Source: Nitrospira defluvii (GTDB taxonomy: Bacteria; Nitrospirota; Nitrospiria; Nitrospirales; Nitrospiraceae). From it: 64,000 bases of DNA. The notes beneath the pieces were generated by a model, which was given only the letters and a program-made list of their open reading frames with translations, was not told where the DNA came from and searched no databases. A program made the position numbers and the translations under genes. Positions 62,896-64,000 of this stretch are shown here, piece after piece. The stretch is from assembly GCA_000196815.1 (NCBI GenBank), contig FP929003.1, positions 2,131,501-2,195,500 of the forward strand, written 5' to 3'. Within the stretch, counting starts at the first letter, position 1, and the number at the start of each line of letters is the position of its first letter.

Positions 62896-63171
62896 TTAGC
62901 CTCGCAGCGTGAACTTGATTTGGGCGATGTCCGGCCGCGGCGTGCCGTTGATGAGAATATGGAGATCACGCAGTTCCTTCAATTTCGCCAGCGTGCCGAG
63001 GTTGGCCTTGAAGTTCGCCACACCCGTCTGCACGGTGCCGATCACGACTTCCGGATGCGGCGTGCCGACTTCGTGCCAATCGATCACTTTGACGCCCTTC
63101 AGCCGTTTCTTGATCGCGCTTGCCGCAGTGCTTAACTTCACGGATCCGCGCCCACTTGGTTGTTTTGCCAT
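62896..63171 (-). CDS. Small protein beside the radical SAM gene (possible substrate or partner)
   Basis: The 91-residue product starts at ATG 63171 behind a strong AAGGAGG. It has a basic N-terminal part (GRGSVKLSTAASAIKKRLKG) and then predicted strands and helices (VKVIDWHEVGTPHPEVVIG, LAKLKELRDLHILINGTPRPDIAQIKFTLRG). It contains no Cys. It immediately precedes the radical SAM gene, the arrangement typical of a peptide precursor and its maturase, although 91 residues and the absence of a clear leader cleavage site leave this open. Confidence 0.7.
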   Translation of the reverse strand: MAKQPSGRGSVKLSTAASAIKKRLKGVKVIDWHEVGTPHPEVVIGTVQTGVANFKANLGTLAKLKELRDLHILINGTPRPDIAQIKFTLRG

Positions 63172-63475
63172 CGGAGACCTCCTTTGGATTGTGATGGTCG
63201 CGCTCGTACCTGAGCACGTCATGAGTAGATGGCCGCACCATACAACTTCTTACATAAAACGACAAGCACATCTCACCGCCTGATCACGATGACTACGCGT
63301 GAGCGCGTTGAGAGTTACGGGCATGCAGCTGTCAACCGGGCAGGTAGTGATCTCTGCGGAAGCTTTCGGACTTATAAGTGTCGGGATGTGAAGCCATGCG
63401 GTGGCGAGGAATGCTGGCTGTGTCGCGGGGCCGAGCGGCGCGCGCCCGCTTTCGTGGCGGGCGCGCGTACAAGAG
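63172..63475. other. Intergenic stretch with a strong hairpin
   Basis: About 300 bases separate the DUF5989 stop codon from the start of the 91-codon gene. They should hold the promoter of the radical SAM pair. The only clear structure is the 63439-63467 hairpin. Confidence 0.5.
63439..63467 (-). terminator. GC-rich hairpin after the DUF5989 gene
   Basis: Perfect 11-bp arms CGCGCGCCCGC / GCGGGCGCGCG around a 7-base loop lie just downstream of the DUF5989 stop (minus strand). No U-tract follows on either strand, so termination is only likely. Confidence 0.45.
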
Positions 63476-63655
63476 TTAGAACACGGAGTAGATGGCGGGC
63501 GCCAATACGCTTCCCTCGAGGAAGAACGCGAGCGCACTCAGGGCCATCAAGACAAAAATGATCGGCGCCAGCCAATAAGACTTTTTCTCCTTCAAGTAGA
63601 TCGTAAACTCTGTAACCAGGCCAGAGTAGTCTCTCACTCGTGCGATTGTATTCAT
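63476..63655 (-). CDS. DUF5989-family small membrane protein
   Basis: This 59-residue protein starts at ATG 63655 behind GGAGG. The pattern VTEFTIYLKEKKSYWLAPII, a transmembrane helix, then SVLAPAIYSVF at the C-terminus is that of DUF5989 (SxtN-like) small proteins, which are typically encoded beside carbamoyltransferases. The one membrane helix spans about residues 29-47. Function is unknown. No carbamoyltransferase is visible within the window, but the next gene upstream runs off the edge. Confidence 0.82.
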   Translation of the reverse strand: MNTIARVRDYSGLVTEFTIYLKEKKSYWLAPIIFVLMALSALAFFLEGSVLAPAIYSVF

Positions 63656-63715
63656 GTGCGCCTCCTTGTAAACGATTGTTGAGAACCTATCTTGAAGCGA
63701 CTGCCGGTCAACACA

Positions 63716-64000
63716 TCACGACTTGACGGATACGATAGGTGGCTGGATTCTTCCCATAGCCCGCCACCGTTGCACGCGCAAACAACATTCCCGGAATACA
63801 ATGAACGAAATGATGGCTCCGGGGTAAAACCAGAAGCCTCCGAAGCGGGACGTGATGCCTCCGCAGATCAACGCCACGATCATCGATGAGAAATCAGCGA
63901 CGGGTCCGAGGGGTTCGAACACCTGCATGTGTCTGGCATTGGTGAGTAGCCCGTCTTTTCGAATCAATTCCTGTTGCCAGGGGCGTTTTTCATACGGCTT
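63716..64000 (-). CDS. C-terminal part of an unrecognised membrane protein (runs off window edge)
   Basis: The minus-strand frame is open from the window edge to TGA at 63716-63718, giving at least 94 residues (KPYEKRPWQQELIRKDG near the edge). Two hydrophobic segments are visible: SSMIVALICGGI and WFYPGAIISFIVFREC. The end is basic and cytoplasmic-looking (VQRWRAMGRIQPPIV). No family could be assigned from this fragment. It is separated by 60 bases from the DUF5989 gene and probably shares its transcript. Confidence 0.55.
   Translation of the reverse strand, partial: KPYEKRPWQQELIRKDGLLTNARHMQVFEPLGPVADFSSMIVALICGGITSRFGGFWFYPGAIISFIVFRECCLRVQRWRAMGRIQPPIVSVKS

Noticed and set aside
63229-63561. 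Open frame of 110 codons on the + strand
   Set aside because: It overlaps the GC-rich hairpin and the antisense of the DUF5989 gene and has an Arg-rich composition typical of chance frames.
1-64000. CRISPR arrays, insertion sequences with transposase, integrase or attachment sites
   Set aside because: No regularly spaced direct repeats and no transposase or integrase frame were seen. The palindromic elements lack a coding frame.

Overview
The window looks like a chromosomal segment of a GC-rich (about 60%) Gram-negative bacterium, most likely Nitrospira (Nitrospirota). That assignment is inference from gene families and base composition (periplasmic OmpH chaperone, TonB, abundant HD-GYP and sigma-54 regulation, DUF362, an environmental-type contractile injection system); no database search was possible.

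Positions 1-29,100 hold mostly ordinary chromosomal genes in short operons. In order: the edge of an iron-uptake-like TonB/AraC pair behind a Fur-box-like palindrome and an intrinsic terminator; a ZIP metal transporter; tRNA-Ser(TGA) beside serS; a radical SAM/rhodanese/DUF362 run; an OmpH-like chaperone; an HD-GYP/HEAT pair; SGNH hydrolase and thioredoxin; the gnd-zwf oxidative pentose-phosphate pair; a nucleotidyltransferase and threonine aldolase; and a transporter/ProA-like/methyltransferase/sugar-nucleotidyltransferase run. The ProA-like enzyme lacks its catalytic cysteine. A very large lipase-plus-CHAT (caspase-like) fusion, an acyltransferase and an acid-phosphatase lipoprotein follow.

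Positions 29,576-61,795 are the centrepiece: a complete extracellular contractile injection system (eCIS; phage-tail-like, Afp/PVC class) on the + strand. A sigma-54 activator is followed by two inverted repeats (candidate activator sites), a -24/-12 promoter with exact GG-N10-GC spacing, and then a tightly coupled operon. The operon encodes a winged-helix-like protein, sheath, tube, a Cys-motif assembly protein, a Pro-rich protein, a DUF4255 terminator, an AAA+ ATPase, three tandem DUF4157 proteins, a CIS tube-initiator protein, a LysM-like protein, gp27-like and gp5-like spike proteins, a PAAR-like tip, gp25, two large baseplate proteins, a P2-I-like protein, and a 1105-residue beta-helix protein. 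A second cluster carries a coiled-coil protein and two more DUF4157 proteins. Ten junctions are ATGA overlaps. The DUF4157 proteins have different C-terminal domains (a second HExxH zincin motif, a Cys/His domain, a JAMM isopeptidase-like domain), which suggests they are cargo or effectors. No tape-measure protein or fibre is recognisable.

Positions 61,819-64,000 (- strand) carry a radical SAM enzyme with a degenerate C-terminal cluster region beside a 91-residue protein, a 59-residue DUF5989 membrane protein, and a gene that runs off the edge.

Two families of intergenic palindromic elements occur: three copies of family A (7.8 kb and 17.4-17.8 kb) and two copies of family B inside the eCIS locus (45.7 and 57.5 kb). 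They share a GTACGCCTCGGG core, which suggests mobile or miniature elements of one lineage.
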